A stretch of DNA of 64,000 bases, from NCBI GenBank assembly GCA_027490195.1, contig JAIXYN010000044.1:44532-108531 (forward strand), given 5' to 3'. Below the pieces are notes generated by a model that made no database searches, was not told where the DNA came from, and was given only the letters and a program-made list of their open reading frames with translations. A program made the position numbers and the translations under genes. Below, piece by piece: positions 43,909 through 54,121 of this stretch; positions within the stretch are counted from its first letter, which is position 1; the number at the start of each line of letters is the position of its first letter. This stretch comes from Verrucomicrobiaceae bacterium (GTDB lineage: Bacteria > Verrucomicrobiota > Verrucomicrobiia > Verrucomicrobiales > Verrucomicrobiaceae).

Positions 43909-45567
43909 ATGTACTCCAATGAAGCATACCTCCTCGAACAGCTCCTGGAAACCGGCCAGCTGTCCGAGCGTGACATCCAGCAGGCAAAAACAGGTCTGAA
44001 ACCTGGTGAGAGCGCAGTTGCTCTTCTAGTCAAATCGGGAACCATCTCAGACGAGCAGATTGCTCGCACGGTTGCCGTCAGCTCTGGCATGGAGTACGTC
44101 GATTTGAACGGATTCGAAGCCCATCCCGGCCTGAAGGCTCTCGTGCCTCTGGATGTGGCCCAAAAGTACAAAATTGCACCGTTGGGGATGAACGGGAGCA
44201 GCCTGCAAATTGCGGTGTCCGACCCGTTTGATTTCGAAACACTGGATGCGCTGCCGCATGTGCTGCAGCCGGACATTGAGTACTTCTGCTCCACCCCGGG
44301 CCTGATCAGGACGGTGCAATCCAACATTTATGGCAACGAGGCCATCCTGGGAATCACGACCAAAGGCGCGGATCCCGGCACTTCTTCAGATGCCGACGCC
44401 CCGGTCATCAGGCTGGTGCAGAACATGCTGATGGAGGCATTCAAGCAAAAGGCTTCTGATATTCACGTGGAGCCACTGGAGAAGGACATCCGCATCCGCT
44501 ACCGCATGGATGGCGTCCTCGTGGACGTGGAGCATCACCCCAAACGCCTCCATTCCGCCATCATTGGGCGTCTCAAAATCATGACCGGCTCCATGCAGCT
44601 GGATGAAAAGCGCATCCCTCAGGACGGCCGCATCCAGATGCACTTCAATGACAAAGAGATCGACATGCGTGTGTCGATCATCCCCACCAACAATGGCGAA
44701 AGCGTCGTCATGCGTGTGCTCGACAAGAGCAGCCTGAAGCTCGGCCTCGTGGACTTGGGATTCCTGAGTGATGACCAGGCCTCCTTTGAGCAGCTCATCA
44801 CGCTGCCAGACGGAATCATTCTGGTCACCGGCCCCACGGGCTCCGGCAAAACGACCACGCTCTACGCCTGCCTCAATTTCATCAATCGTCCCGACCGCAA
44901 GATCATCACGGTGGAAGATCCCGTCGAATATGAACTCGCGGGGATCAACCAGGTCATGGTGAAGGAAGACGTCGGCATGACCTTTGCCGCAGCGCTGCGC
45001 GCGATGCTACGTCAGGCGCCCAACATCATCATGCTGGGGGAAATTCGAGACTTGGAAACGGCCTCCATCGCCATCCAGGCATCGCTCACAGGCCACTTGG
45101 TCTTCAGTACCCTGCACACAAACGACGCCCCGAGCGCCGTGGCCCGTCTCAGCGACATCGGCGTGAAGCCCTTCCTCACCGCCTCCGCCGTGCGCGCGAT
45201 CGAAGCTCAGCGACTGGTCCGCAAGCTCTGCCCCGACTGCAAACAGCCCGGCAAACTCTCCAGCAATGAACTGCGCTCCCTCGGCCTCGAAGCTGCCCAG
45301 ATGGCGGAGTCCACCATCATGAGCCCCGTCGGCTGCTCCAAATGCCGCCAGCGCGGATTCCGCGGTCGTATGTCCATCGTCGAGATCTTCAAAATCGACG
45401 ATGAAGTTCGCGGCATGATCAACCAGCAGCTCACGACTCCCCAACTGCGCAAACGCGCGCGCGAACTGGGCATGCGCACCCTGCGTGAAGACGGCATCCG
45501 CAAGGTGCTCTCAGGCTCGACCACCGCCGATGAGGTGATCGAAGCGACCATGTCAGACGCCGATTGA
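43909..45567 (+). CDS. PilB/GspE-type secretion ATPase, paralogue 1
   Basis: 552 residues: N-terminal MshE-like domains (about 1-160), then the ATPase with Walker A GPTGSGKTTTLYA, Asp box EDPVEYEL, Walker B LGEIRDLETA, His box STLHTNDAP, and a tetracysteine zinc motif (CPDC and CSKC). It powers pilus or pseudopilus assembly. It heads the cluster with a second ATPase, PilC and pseudopilin on the same strand. Confidence 0.93.
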   Translation: MYSNEAYLLEQLLETGQLSERDIQQAKTGLKPGESAVALLVKSGTISDEQIARTVAVSSGMEYVDLNGFEAHPGLKALVPLDVAQKYKIAPLGMNGSSLQIAVSDPFDFETLDALPHVLQPDIEYFCSTPGLIRTVQSNIYGNEAILGITTKGADPGTSSDADAPVIRLVQNMLMEAFKQKASDIHVEPLEKDIRIRYRMDGVLVDVEHHPKRLHSAIIGRLKIMTGSMQLDEKRIPQDGRIQMHFNDKEIDMRVSIIPTNNGESVVMRVLDKSSLKLGLVDLGFLSDDQASFEQLITLPDGIILVTGPTGSGKTTTLYACLNFINRPDRKIITVEDPVEYELAGINQVMVKEDVGMTFAAALRAMLRQAPNIIMLGEIRDLETASIAIQASLTGHLVFSTLHTNDAPSAVARLSDIGVKPFLTASAVRAIEAQRLVRKLCPDCKQPGKLSSNELRSLGLEAAQMAESTIMSPVGCSKCRQRGFRGRMSIVEIFKIDDEVRGMINQQLTTPQLRKRARELGMRTLREDGIRKVLSGSTTADEVIEATMSDAD

Positions 45568-45615
45568 TTTTCACGGCTCAATTTCTCCAACGAACTTCAT
45601 TTCTTACAGACGACT

Positions 45616-47280
45616 ATGACTCCCCATAATGTGGTAGAGATGCTCAAAAGCCGGGGTGTGATCGACAAAGGTCTCGCCTACGACATCGAGCAGGATTCCG
45701 TGCAAAACGGCAAAGACATTGTCCAGGTGCTGCTGTCCTACGGCATCTATACCAATGAGGATGAATTCTGGGCGCAGGTGGCCGATGAACTGGGCGCCGA
45801 CCATTTCGATCTCGACAATTTCGAACCGCCACCCTCCGTTGTCGCCTTGATTCCCGCAGGCATGGCTCGCCTCTATGGAGCATTCCCGATCACTCTGGAT
45901 GCGCAGGGCCTGCATGTCGCCTTCACCGATCCGCTCAATCCTCAGTTGGTTGAAGACCTGCGTTTTGGACTCGAAAAAACGATCGTGCCAGTGGTCGCTC
46001 GACGCAGCCAGGTGCTGACCTTGATCGAGAAGTATTATGGCGCAGGCGCACCCAGCATTGAGGAAATCTTTGGCCAGCTAGGCAAGAGTGCCAAAGACGG
46101 GGTCACCGCCGAAGCCGAAGCGAATTCCGCACCCATCGTCAAATTCGTCGATCTGGTGATGCAGCAGGCCATCAAGGAACGTGCGAGCGATATTCACTTC
46201 GAGCCCTTCGAGCGTGAATTCAAAATCCGCTACCGCGTGGATGGCTCCCTCTATGAGATGGCACCGCCTCCCATCCATCTGGCCACCTCGATCATTTCCC
46301 GCATCAAGGTCATGGCGAACATGAACATCGCCGAGCGCCGCATCCCGCAGGACGGACGCATCATGACCAACGTGGGCGGCAAACCGGTGGACATGCGCGT
46401 AAACTCCCTGCCCACGCAGCACGGCGAGTCCGTGGTGCTGCGCGTTCTTGATCGTTCTTCGATCAACATCGAACTCGAGGCGCTGGGCATGCAGCCCTTC
46501 CTTCAAGATTACATCGTCGAGACCATCCACAAGCCCAACGGCATCTTCATCGTCACCGGTCCGACCGGGGCCGGCAAGACCACCACTCTCTACGCCTGCC
46601 TGCGACGGATCAACACCATTGACTGCAAGCTGATCACCGCCGAAGACCCGGTGGAATACGAACTCGACGGCGTCATGCAGGTGCCGATCAACGACGCGGT
46701 GGGGCTCACTTTTGCCAAGGCCCTGCGCTCCTTCCTGCGTCAGGACCCAGACCGTATCATGGTGGGAGAAATGCGTGACCTTGAAACCGCCCAAATCGCG
46801 ATTCAGGCCTCACTCACCGGCCACTTGGTGCTCAGCACCCTGCACACCAACGATTCCGCCGGGGCCGTCACACGTCTGGTGGACATGGGGGTGGAGCCGT
46901 TCCTGGTCTCAGCCACGCTGGAAGGGGTGCTCGCCCAGCGCCTGCTGCGCACGATCTGCAAAAGCTGCCGTTCGCCCTATGAACCAAGCCTGAACATTCT
47001 CAATCAGCTCGGCCTTACGCCGGAAGATCTCGGCGGGAAGCAATTCTACACCGGTTCGGGCTGCTCCGTCTGCGGCAACAGTGGCTACAAAGGCCGCAAA
47101 GGCCTCTACGAGCTGCTGGATGTCACCGACCCTATTCGCGAACTCATCACCGGACGCGCTCCTTCCATCGTGCTGAAGCAAAAAGCCATCGAGCTGGGAA
47201 TGGTCACCCTGCGTGAAGATGGACTGCGCGGCATTTACGATGGAGCAACGACCATCGAAGAAGTCCTGAAATACACCTGA
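45616..47280 (+). CDS. PilB/GspE-type secretion ATPase, paralogue 2
   Basis: 554 residues with the same architecture as the preceding gene: Walker A GPTGAGKTTTLYA, EDPVEYEL, GEMRDLETA, STLHTNDS, tetracysteine CKSC and CSVC. The tandem pair shares most catalytic blocks. The N-terminal domain (VEMLKSRGVIDKGLAYDIEQD) differs more. One may drive extension for pilus and the other for secretion, or they may form a hetero-hexamer; this is inference. Confidence 0.93.
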   Translation: MTPHNVVEMLKSRGVIDKGLAYDIEQDSVQNGKDIVQVLLSYGIYTNEDEFWAQVADELGADHFDLDNFEPPPSVVALIPAGMARLYGAFPITLDAQGLHVAFTDPLNPQLVEDLRFGLEKTIVPVVARRSQVLTLIEKYYGAGAPSIEEIFGQLGKSAKDGVTAEAEANSAPIVKFVDLVMQQAIKERASDIHFEPFEREFKIRYRVDGSLYEMAPPPIHLATSIISRIKVMANMNIAERRIPQDGRIMTNVGGKPVDMRVNSLPTQHGESVVLRVLDRSSINIELEALGMQPFLQDYIVETIHKPNGIFIVTGPTGAGKTTTLYACLRRINTIDCKLITAEDPVEYELDGVMQVPINDAVGLTFAKALRSFLRQDPDRIMVGEMRDLETAQIAIQASLTGHLVLSTLHTNDSAGAVTRLVDMGVEPFLVSATLEGVLAQRLLRTICKSCRSPYEPSLNILNQLGLTPEDLGGKQFYTGSGCSVCGNSGYKGRKGLYELLDVTDPIRELITGRAPSIVLKQKAIELGMVTLREDGLRGIYDGATTIEEVLKYT

Positions 47281-47401
47281 TTCCCTCAACGCCAACCGGC
47301 GAGACTGTCGTGTGCAACCCTGTCATTATTTGATGGACAGAATGCCCGCTGTCCCGGTATTCTAAAATTACCCTGAACAAACGCCGCCAAGATACGCCCC
47401 T

Positions 47402-48685
47402 ATGCCCACGTTTCAATACATCGCCCTGGATCAGAACGGACAGGAAACCGCCGGAGAGCTTGATGCTGCCTCAGAAGCAGATGCCATCAATCAACTGCGC
47501 CAGTCCGGCCTCTATCCAACGAGCGTCGCCGCCGAAGGCCAGGGTCAGGCCGCCGCCATTAAGAAACGCGTCAAATCCAGCGCGAAGGGCAAGACGAAGA
47601 CCGTCAAAGTCGGTGCCAATGCCAAGGTCAAAAGCAAGAGCCTGATGATTTTCACGCGCCAGCTCGCGACGCTGATCGACTCCGGCCTGCCCTTGCTGCG
47701 TGGCCTCACGGTGCTTGGCCGTCAGGAGCCCAATCTGATCATGAAAGGGACGATCAACACACTGGCGGACAATGTTCAGACCGGCAGCACCTTTTCCGAA
47801 AGCCTTCAGCAGTACCCGCGCATTTTTAACAAGCTTTACATCAACATGGTCAAGGCCGGGGAACTCGGCGGTGTGCTTGAGCTCGTGCTCAACCGTCTTG
47901 CCGAGTATCAGGAAAAAGCCCAGAAGCTCAAAAACAAGATTGTCGCCGCGATGGTTTACCCAATCATCGTCATGTTCATTGCTGCAGCCATCATGGTCTT
48001 CCTCATGATGGTCATCGTGCCACGCTTTGAGTCCATCTTTGATGACATGATTCCTGGTGGCAAAGACAAGCTGCCAGGCTTGACCAAGTTCGTCATCAAC
48101 TTCAGCCGCAACATGCTGGATTACAAATGGATCCTGCTGGGCATGATTCTAGCATCCATTGTCGGCTGGCGCCTACTTGCCTCCACCAAAGGTGGACGCC
48201 GGTGGATCGACCGCACCAAGCTCAAGCTCCCGCTCTTTGGCGATGTGCAGCGCAAAACCGCCATCTCACGCTTCACCCGCACCTTGGGAACTCTGGTGAC
48301 ATCCGGCGTGCCCATCCTTCAGGCCTTGAACATCACCCGTGACACCGCCGGCAACACCATCGTTTCCGATGCCATCACCAAGGTGCATGATGCCGTGAAA
48401 GAAGGTGAGTCCATGGTCGCGCCGCTGGAGTCCAGCTCGGTCTTCCCTCCGATGGTGATCTCCATGGTCGATGTGGGCGAAGAAACCGGCCAGCTTCCTG
48501 AGATGCTGCTCAAAATCGCCGATGTGTATGAAGATGAAGTGGACAATTCCGTCTCTGCCCTGACCTCCATGCTGGAGCCGCTGATGATCGTCGTCCTAGC
48601 CCTCGTCGTGGGTGTGATCGTCATGGCCCTCTTCCTTCCGCTTATCGAAGTGATCAAGAACCTCAGCGGTGGTGCCGGCGGCTAA
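47402..48685 (+). CDS. Type II secretion / type IV pilus inner-membrane protein PilC/GspF
   Basis: 427 residues. It opens with TFQYIALDQNGQETAGELDA, then a basic linker, two GspF domains (FTRQLATLIDSGLPLLRGL and FTRTLGTLVTSGVPILQAL) and three membrane helices, the last near the C-terminus (MIVVLALVVGVIVMALFLPL). It links the ATPase to the pilus. It lies 121 bases after the second ATPase. Confidence 0.95.
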   Translation: MPTFQYIALDQNGQETAGELDAASEADAINQLRQSGLYPTSVAAEGQGQAAAIKKRVKSSAKGKTKTVKVGANAKVKSKSLMIFTRQLATLIDSGLPLLRGLTVLGRQEPNLIMKGTINTLADNVQTGSTFSESLQQYPRIFNKLYINMVKAGELGGVLELVLNRLAEYQEKAQKLKNKIVAAMVYPIIVMFIAAAIMVFLMMVIVPRFESIFDDMIPGGKDKLPGLTKFVINFSRNMLDYKWILLGMILASIVGWRLLASTKGGRRWIDRTKLKLPLFGDVQRKTAISRFTRTLGTLVTSGVPILQALNITRDTAGNTIVSDAITKVHDAVKEGESMVAPLESSSVFPPMVISMVDVGEETGQLPEMLLKIADVYEDEVDNSVSALTSMLEPLMIVVLALVVGVIVMALFLPLIEVIKNLSGGAGG

Positions 48686-48718
48686 ACCTGCACACCACCC
48701 CCAACCAATTCTGGAGCC

Positions 48719-49414
48719 ATGAAACCAACCCGCTTCGCATTCCGTTCACGTGCACGCGCCTTCACCCTGGTGGAGATGCTCATCGTGATCACCATCATCT
48801 CACTGCTTGCCGCCCTGACTTTGGGCGGATACACCTATGCCATGCGCTCCTCAAAACGACGCGTCACCACAGGCACGTTCGAGGCGATCAAAGCCGCCCT
48901 TGAACGTTACAACACGGAGTTCGGTGAATACCCGCAGCCCGCAGGAAGCAATCAAATGGTCCCCTTTCCTCCCGGGGTGACGCCGTATGACACCTCTGGG
49001 GCTGCATGCCTCTATCAGGCGCTGACGGGTGACGGGTACGACCAGATCAAGGGCGTCACCTCATCGGGCAGCGGCTCTGCTGATGGCGGGACTGGAGGCT
49101 CTTCAGATGGAAAAGTAGAGGGCGCGGCCGAGATCAATAACAAAAAGTTTACCGATATTCCCCAGACCATTTTCACTCGAAAAGGTTCCACCTACATCCT
49201 CATTGATGGCTTTGGCCACCCCTTTCAGTACATCAAGGCAGCGATTCCAGCCGTGGGTAATGGTGGCAACAACAATAATGCCAATAACCCCACTACCATC
49301 AACAACACGTATGATCTGTGGTCTTACTCAGAGGATGAGATAAACACCACTAAGCAAAGCATCAGCACCCTGGCAGACCCAACACTGTCTGCTCAATGGA
49401 TCAAAAACTGGTGA
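48719..49414 (+). CDS. Type II secretion pseudopilin (GspG-like)
   Basis: 231 residues. The prepilin signature is ARAFTLVEMLIVITIISLLAALTLGGY, with cleavage before Phe and the +5 Glu. The mature domain has a GspG-like EFGEYPQPAG and a Gly/Ser-rich loop (SSGSGSADGGTGGSSDG) and Asn-rich segment near 180-200, unusual for a structured pilin. It is the major subunit candidate of the cluster; no prepilin peptidase (PilD) is in the window. Confidence 0.88.
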   Translation: MKPTRFAFRSRARAFTLVEMLIVITIISLLAALTLGGYTYAMRSSKRRVTTGTFEAIKAALERYNTEFGEYPQPAGSNQMVPFPPGVTPYDTSGAACLYQALTGDGYDQIKGVTSSGSGSADGGTGGSSDGKVEGAAEINNKKFTDIPQTIFTRKGSTYILIDGFGHPFQYIKAAIPAVGNGGNNNNANNPTTINNTYDLWSYSEDEINTTKQSISTLADPTLSAQWIKNW

Positions 49415-49479
49415 TTCAAGACGGCTTTTTCATCCCAAACGACATCGATCGCGTATTTCCGGGCAAAGTTTGACAGAGT

Positions 49480-49827
49480 ATGCCCATCGGTCTTGCCATT
49501 GCTTCCATTATTGCGCTGTTCGTCAGCTTCTGGGCATTGAACATTGCACGGGATCCAAGTGTCTGGAGACTCTGGTGGATGGATCTGCTTGGAGTGCTCG
49601 ATGTTGATTCCAACAGGGAGCAGCGACGGAGCCAGGAGCGACAGATGTCCTTCATCTGCTTCACGCTTTTCATGCTCCTTCTAACGACCGGCCTCAGCGG
49701 TGCCTTCTGGACGGTTGACCTTGTGAGAGATCACAAGCGTGACAAAACACGCTTTGAGCGTGCAGAGCAGAGCTCCAACCGCGAAATCGAGAAGGTCAAA
49801 AGACAGCCCCAGAGCATTCGCCGTTAA
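49480..49827 (+). CDS. Small two-helix membrane protein
   Basis: 115 residues with two hydrophobic segments (IGLAIASIIALFVSFWAL and MSFICFTLFMLLLTTGLSGAFW) and a basic C-terminal tail. No family recognised. It follows the pseudopilin by 65 bases. Confidence 0.55.
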   Translation: MPIGLAIASIIALFVSFWALNIARDPSVWRLWWMDLLGVLDVDSNREQRRSQERQMSFICFTLFMLLLTTGLSGAFWTVDLVRDHKRDKTRFERAEQSSNREIEKVKRQPQSIRR

Positions 49828-49910
49828 CGAGGCGAACTTGAAGGGGTGGATTTTGGTTTGCACGCAGCCTGCATCGCTGCGAAGAACCCTCTCATTCCAA
49901 TAACGATCCC

Positions 49911-50705
49911 ATGAACCGCCAGGAAAATCTTGAAGCCCTCTTTCGCAACGGCAAAACCGTCATCCTTCCCATCGACCACGGTTGCGCCATTCCAGTGCCT
50001 GGTTTGGAAAATCCCTTTCAGCTCATCGATCAGGTCAATGAATTCGTTGACGGCTATGTCATGAACCTCGGTGTCGCCCTGCGCGCGGCCGACAGTCTGG
50101 CTGGCAAGGGCATCATCCTGCGCACCGACGTCTACAACACCCGCACCACAGGTGAAGGTGCTGGCAGCATAGGCGTCTTTGGAGTTGAGGAGGCGGAAAT
50201 GGTCGGTGCCAACGCCGTCATGAACATGCTCTATCCTTTCTCTACCCAGGAAAAGGCCAACTTCCAGGAGTGCGCCGATCTCATCCGTCTCAGCCTCGAC
50301 ACAGACATTCCTGTCATCCTGGAGTCACTGCCCTATGCACTCGGCGCGCCGGATAAATACACTGTGGAAAATATCAGCTTCGCCGTCCGGCTCGCAGCCG
50401 AACTCGGCTCTGACGTCGTGAAGACCCCCTACCCGACCAACGGCACGGTGGAAGACTTCCGCCGCATTGTTGGACAGAGCTTCATCCCCGTCATCATCCT
50501 CGGCGGTGCCGCCATGGGAGACGACGCCGGCCTGCTGAAGATGGTCGAAGACGCCATGGATGCAGGTGCCGCCGGCGTGGCGATCGGTCGCAACGTGTGG
50601 CAGCACAAAAATCCAGCCGCCATCGCCCGCAGTCTCGTAGCCGTGGTGCATGAGGATGCCTCCGCGCTCGAAGCCCTCGCGCTGTTGAAAGAACCCGTGC
50701 GTTGA
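49911..50705 (+). CDS. DeoC/LacD-type class I aldolase
   Basis: 264 residues. LPIDHGCAIPVPGLENP, YVMNLGV, ILRTDVYNTRTTGEGAGS, and the Schiff-base Lys in SDVVKTPYPTNGTVEDF identify the archaeal-type fructose-bisphosphate/LsrF aldolase family. The late ILGGAAMGDDAG and GVAIGRNVWQHKNPAAI bind phosphate. Exact substrate uncertain. Confidence 0.88.
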   Translation: MNRQENLEALFRNGKTVILPIDHGCAIPVPGLENPFQLIDQVNEFVDGYVMNLGVALRAADSLAGKGIILRTDVYNTRTTGEGAGSIGVFGVEEAEMVGANAVMNMLYPFSTQEKANFQECADLIRLSLDTDIPVILESLPYALGAPDKYTVENISFAVRLAAELGSDVVKTPYPTNGTVEDFRRIVGQSFIPVIILGGAAMGDDAGLLKMVEDAMDAGAAGVAIGRNVWQHKNPAAIARSLVAVVHEDASALEALALLKEPVR

Positions 50706-50727
50706 AGCAGTTTCGTTTTACCCCGCC

Positions 50728-51375
50728 ATGAAAAGACTGCTTTTTGCCGCCAGCCTCTTCGCCGCCTGTTCTCTTCAGGCCCAACAGCTGCAAACCTTCG
50801 AGATCAAGGCCGACGAATGGGCCGAAGGTGAACCGCCGAAGGAGGTCTTCATCGTGGATGGCACCATCAAGATCGGCGCACGCGATGGCAATAAGGCCAT
50901 TGTCATTGATCCCAATCCCGTCACCGACGCCAGTGCCCAGTTGGCCTTCTCCGCCAGCGGCAATGCCAGCATCGAGGCCCGCATCCTCGCCCTCAAGCGT
51001 GGCCGCAGCACGCCCCGCTTCGGCGTCAGCGTGCATGGCATGAGCGGCCACCGGCTCATCGTCAATCCCGCCAAAAAATCCCTCGACCTCGTCAAAGGCG
51101 ACCAGACACTGGCCACCGTACCTTTTGCCTGGACCAGCGAAGTCTGGGTGAAGGTGAAACTCGAAGCTAAAAAAGCTGCAGGAGATGCCTGGGATATCTC
51201 TGGCAAAGCCTGGCCTGCCGATGCCGCAGAGCCTGCCAAACCGCTCATCAAGCACGAGGAAAAGAATCTCAAAGGCCAGGGCAAATGCGCCATCTGGGCC
51301 ACGCCCTTTTCAGGCGAACCCGTGTTCTTCGACGACATCAAAATCAGCGTCGAAGCTGCCGCAGCTGCTCCTTAA
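50728..51375 (+). CDS. Exported hypothetical protein, beta-sandwich-like
   Basis: 215 residues with signal peptide LLFAASLFAACSLQA. The mature part is a beta-rich domain (GKCAIWATPFSGEPVFFDDIKI at the end, resembling LamG/DUF1080 folds). It may bind carbohydrate; no catalytic site is seen. It starts 22 bases after the aldolase stop. Confidence 0.65.
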   Translation: MKRLLFAASLFAACSLQAQQLQTFEIKADEWAEGEPPKEVFIVDGTIKIGARDGNKAIVIDPNPVTDASAQLAFSASGNASIEARILALKRGRSTPRFGVSVHGMSGHRLIVNPAKKSLDLVKGDQTLATVPFAWTSEVWVKVKLEAKKAAGDAWDISGKAWPADAAEPAKPLIKHEEKNLKGQGKCAIWATPFSGEPVFFDDIKISVEAAAAAP

Positions 51376-52235
51376 GGCGCAGGCGGTGCTTTCACCGTGA
51401 TTCTGGGAGGCAATGTAGCCTTCGCCTCTTTGCCGCTGAGTGTTTCGAACTTCGTCAGGCGGGCAAACATGAAGCCCACAAAGACACTGGCGTTCATCTC
51501 AATGGGAATGCGCAGCTCATCATCTGAAACCCAGATCGTCGCCGTCTTCATCTTTTTGTAGGCGCCGAGAGCCAAAGTGCTGCGGTCGATTTTCCGTATC
51601 TGCAGCCCCAGCTTGATGCAGGGCCGCTTTTCCCCGCCATACACGATGGTCTCACGCCCATGCACCTCAAACGTGGTCAAGTAGGGCGTATCCCAAGGCT
51701 GCACCACCCGCGTGATTTTCTGCCCATCCTTCAGCTCCAGGCTGCGCACATAGAGGATCACGGAGAGAATGTCATCCATGGGGCCATAGGCACACAGGGT
51801 GGTCGATTTGCTCGGCGTGCCCTTCACCGGCTGCACCTGCGTCTCCGTCACGATCCGGTGCCGCTCAAACGACACGCGGTAGCGGCAGGTTTCCGCGCTG
51901 TCCGTCTCACGGTGCTGCAAATAGTGCGCCCGCAGATCCCCACGATGCATGATGGAGGTCATCTCGCAGTCGTACTTCCACAAAGAGCGCGCCAGCCCCG
52001 TGCTCGCGGCAGAGGCATCGGCACGCCAGTACTCACCCGCTTCGCGCACGGTCAGCGTGGCCTGGCCTGCCGTCATCACATGGCTCCAGCCAATGTCAAA
52101 AGTCAGCTTGCAGGGCGGCACCTTCCTGTGTGTTCCGGCAGTGCCTGGCGTCAGCTCTTTCACCCACTCCGGCGACTGCGCACAGGCCAAAGAATGGCTC
52201 AGCACACCAAAGAGAAGAACGAGCATAAAGCGCAT
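51372..52235 (-). CDS. DUF3108 family exported protein
   Basis: 287 residues from ATG 52235 ([12 protein letters not shown]) with a signal peptide ending LACA-QS. The DUF3108 pattern is seen in [40 protein letters not shown] and [21 protein letters not shown] periplasmic beta-barrel-like lipid-binding fold is known in the family. It overlaps the convergent gene by 4 bases. Confidence 0.88.
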   Translation of the reverse strand: MRFMLVLLFGVLSHSLACAQSPEWVKELTPGTAGTHRKVPPCKLTFDIGWSHVMTAGQATLTVREAGEYWRADASAASTGLARSLWKYDCEMTSIMHRGDLRAHYLQHRETDSAETCRYRVSFERHRIVTETQVQPVKGTPSKSTTLCAYGPMDDILSVILYVRSLELKDGQKITRVVQPWDTPYLTTFEVHGRETIVYGGEKRPCIKLGLQIRKIDRSTLALGAYKKMKTATIWVSDDELRIPIEMNASVFVGFMFARLTKFETLSGKEAKATLPPRITVKAPPAP

Positions 52236-52301
52236 GCACCCACTATTCCCTCGATTTTCCCTTTTGCCAGTCCGTGTCTTTTCCGCCACAGTCCATTCAT
52301 C

Positions 52302-53402
52302 ATGCACGATCCTCGAATTGACGCCCTCTCACGCCAGCTTGTCCGCTATTCCACCAAAGTTAAAAAAGGTGACCTCGTCTGGATCGACCTCTTCGACGTG
52401 CCAAACACCGTGGGCCAGAGCCTCATTCGTGAAGTCGTCGCTGTCGGCGGCCTGCCCATGGTCCGCATCAATGACGCCGTGCTCACGCGTGAGCAGATGA
52501 TCCATGCCAATGAGAAGCAGTACGACATCATCGCGGAAAACAACCTCGCTCTGATGAAGCAGACCGACTGCTACATCGCCGTGCGCGGCAGCCACAACAT
52601 CACCGAAGCCGCCGACGTGCCGGCAGAAAAAATGAAGCTCGTCATGGCCAAGCTGCGCCCCGTTCAGAACGAGCGCGTCAACAACAGCCGCTGGGTCGTC
52701 CTCCGCTGGCCCACCGCCTCCATGGCCCAGCAGGCCGGCATGAGCACCCAGGCCTTTGAAGACTTCTTCTTCCGCGTCTGCCTGCTCGACTACGCCGCGC
52801 TGCTGCCAGCCATGAAAGCCCTGAAGCAGCTCATGGACAAAACCAAGCACGTCCACATCGTCGGCCCCGGCACCGATCTGAGCTTCAGCCTCAAAGGCCT
52901 CAAGGCCATCGCCTGCGGCGGCAATCACAACATCCCCGACGGCGAGGTCTTCAGCGCCCCCGTCAAAGACAGCGTGGAAGGCGTCATCAGCTACAACGCC
53001 CCTACCATTTATCAGGGCATCGCCTTCGACACCGTAAAGCTGGAGTTCAACAAGGGCAAAATCGTCAACGCCACCGCCAACAACACCGCCGCCATCAACA
53101 AGATCTTCGACAGCGACGAAGGCGCCCGCTACATCGGCGAATTCGCCATTGGCTTTAACCGCGAAATCAAAGAGCCGATGCGCGACATCCTCTTCGACGA
53201 AAAAATCGCCGGCAGCTTCCACTTCACTCCCGGCCAGGCCTACGAAGGCGAAGCCGACAACGGCAACCGCAGCCAGGTCCACTGGGATCTCGTCAACATC
53301 CAGCGCCCCGAATACGGCGGCGGCGAAATCCGCTTCGACGGCAAAGTCATCCGCAAAGACGGCAAGTTCCTCCTGCCGGAGTTGAAGCCGCTCAACTACT
53401 AA
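52302..53402 (+). CDS. M29 family aminopeptidase
   Basis: 366 residues from ATG 52302 ([13 protein letters not shown]); upstream extension in this frame is antisense to the DUF3108 gene. Metal ligands of the M29 family are seen in SVEG (Glu), YIGEFAIG (Glu) and SQVHWDLV (His, Asp). It is a cytoplasmic, dimetal aminopeptidase of the AmpS/AmpT type. The 66-base divergent gap to the DUF3108 gene must hold both promoters. It ends in a repeat hairpin. Confidence 0.93.
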   Translation: MHDPRIDALSRQLVRYSTKVKKGDLVWIDLFDVPNTVGQSLIREVVAVGGLPMVRINDAVLTREQMIHANEKQYDIIAENNLALMKQTDCYIAVRGSHNITEAADVPAEKMKLVMAKLRPVQNERVNNSRWVVLRWPTASMAQQAGMSTQAFEDFFFRVCLLDYAALLPAMKALKQLMDKTKHVHIVGPGTDLSFSLKGLKAIACGGNHNIPDGEVFSAPVKDSVEGVISYNAPTIYQGIAFDTVKLEFNKGKIVNATANNTAAINKIFDSDEGARYIGEFAIGFNREIKEPMRDILFDEKIAGSFHFTPGQAYEGEADNGNRSQVHWDLVNIQRPEYGGGEIRFDGKVIRKDGKFLLPELKPLNY

Positions 53403-53429
53403 AGTTGACCCGTTGCGCCGCAACGGGTC
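53400..53429. repeat. GTTGCGCCGCAAC hairpin repeat, copy C1
   Basis: An 11-base perfect stem with a one-base centre, GACCCGTTGCG with CGCAACGGGTC, following AAAGTT. Its first bases are the stop codon of the aminopeptidase gene (TAA, 53400-53402). Confidence 0.8.
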
Positions 53430-53439
53430 GGACAGCACT

Positions 53440-53465
53440 CCAGTTGCAGCGCAACTGGGCTACTT
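53440..53465. repeat. GTTGC hairpin repeat, copy C2
   Basis: CCAGTTGC-AGC-GCAACTGG, an 8-base stem, followed by GCTACTT on the side of the minus-strand phosphatase. It is a diverged copy of the same unit, in opposite orientation to C1. Confidence 0.7.
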
Positions 53466-54077
53466 CGCCACCGGCGGCTGAAAATTCAGCAGCTCAATCT
53501 CCACCGCATGCTTCCGCTCCGGCAGCAGCTCCACCAGGCTGATGCTGCCATACTCAATATTGAAATGCGCCAGATGCGCCAGCGGCACTCCCAGCAGCAG
53601 GGCGATGATGACGCGAATGATGCCGCCATGGCAGAAGATAGCCACTTGGCCATGCGGGTGCGCATGAATAATTTTCAGCAGGCATTCTTGCACGCGTGAC
53701 TTCAATTCCCCAATGTCCTCGCCATTGGCGATTCCATTGCTCTCGATGATCTCCAGCCAGTCGAAGGCACTCACGCCAAAGTTCTTCTGCACCTCGTCCC
53801 ACCGGCTGCCGGTCCAGTCGCCGAAATCGATCTCCATCAGCCCCGGCATCACTTCCGGCTGCAGCCCCCGCTGACTCGCCATCGGTGCCATCGTCTGCTG
53901 CACCCGCAGCATGGGACTGGAATACAACGCATCGATCTTCGTGTCCTTCAGCCACCCCGCCACTGCCTCTCCATGCTTCAATCCCAAAGCCGAAAGCCCC
54001 ATGTCGATCCTCGAGCCGCCAAACACCTTGTGATACTTCTCATCCACCTCCCCGTGGCGGATGAGATAGATCTGCAT
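53460..54077 (-). CDS. Histidine phosphatase family protein
   Basis: 205 residues from ATG 54077 (MQIYLIRHGEVDEKY); an upstream ATG at 54104 is also possible. Catalytic R7-H8-G9-E10, then SSPMLRVQQTM, EIDFGDWTG and FCHGGIIRV supply the second His. It could be a phosphoglycerate mutase-like or alpha-ribazole phosphatase-type enzyme; substrate unclear. It ends in the repeat hairpin shared with the aminopeptidase gene. Confidence 0.9.
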   Translation of the reverse strand: MQIYLIRHGEVDEKYHKVFGGSRIDMGLSALGLKHGEAVAGWLKDTKIDALYSSPMLRVQQTMAPMASQRGLQPEVMPGLMEIDFGDWTGSRWDEVQKNFGVSAFDWLEIIESNGIANGEDIGELKSRVQECLLKIIHAHPHGQVAIFCHGGIIRVIIALLLGVPLAHLAHFNIEYGSISLVELLPERKHAVEIELLNFQPPVAK

Positions 54078-54121
54078 GGGATGATTCGGGAGATGGGATT
54101 TCATGGCAAAACTATAAAGGG

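Noticed and set aside
51660..52301. N-terminal extension of the M29 aminopeptidase frame
   Set aside because: It is antisense to the DUF3108 gene, and the family N-terminus begins at the ATG at 52302.
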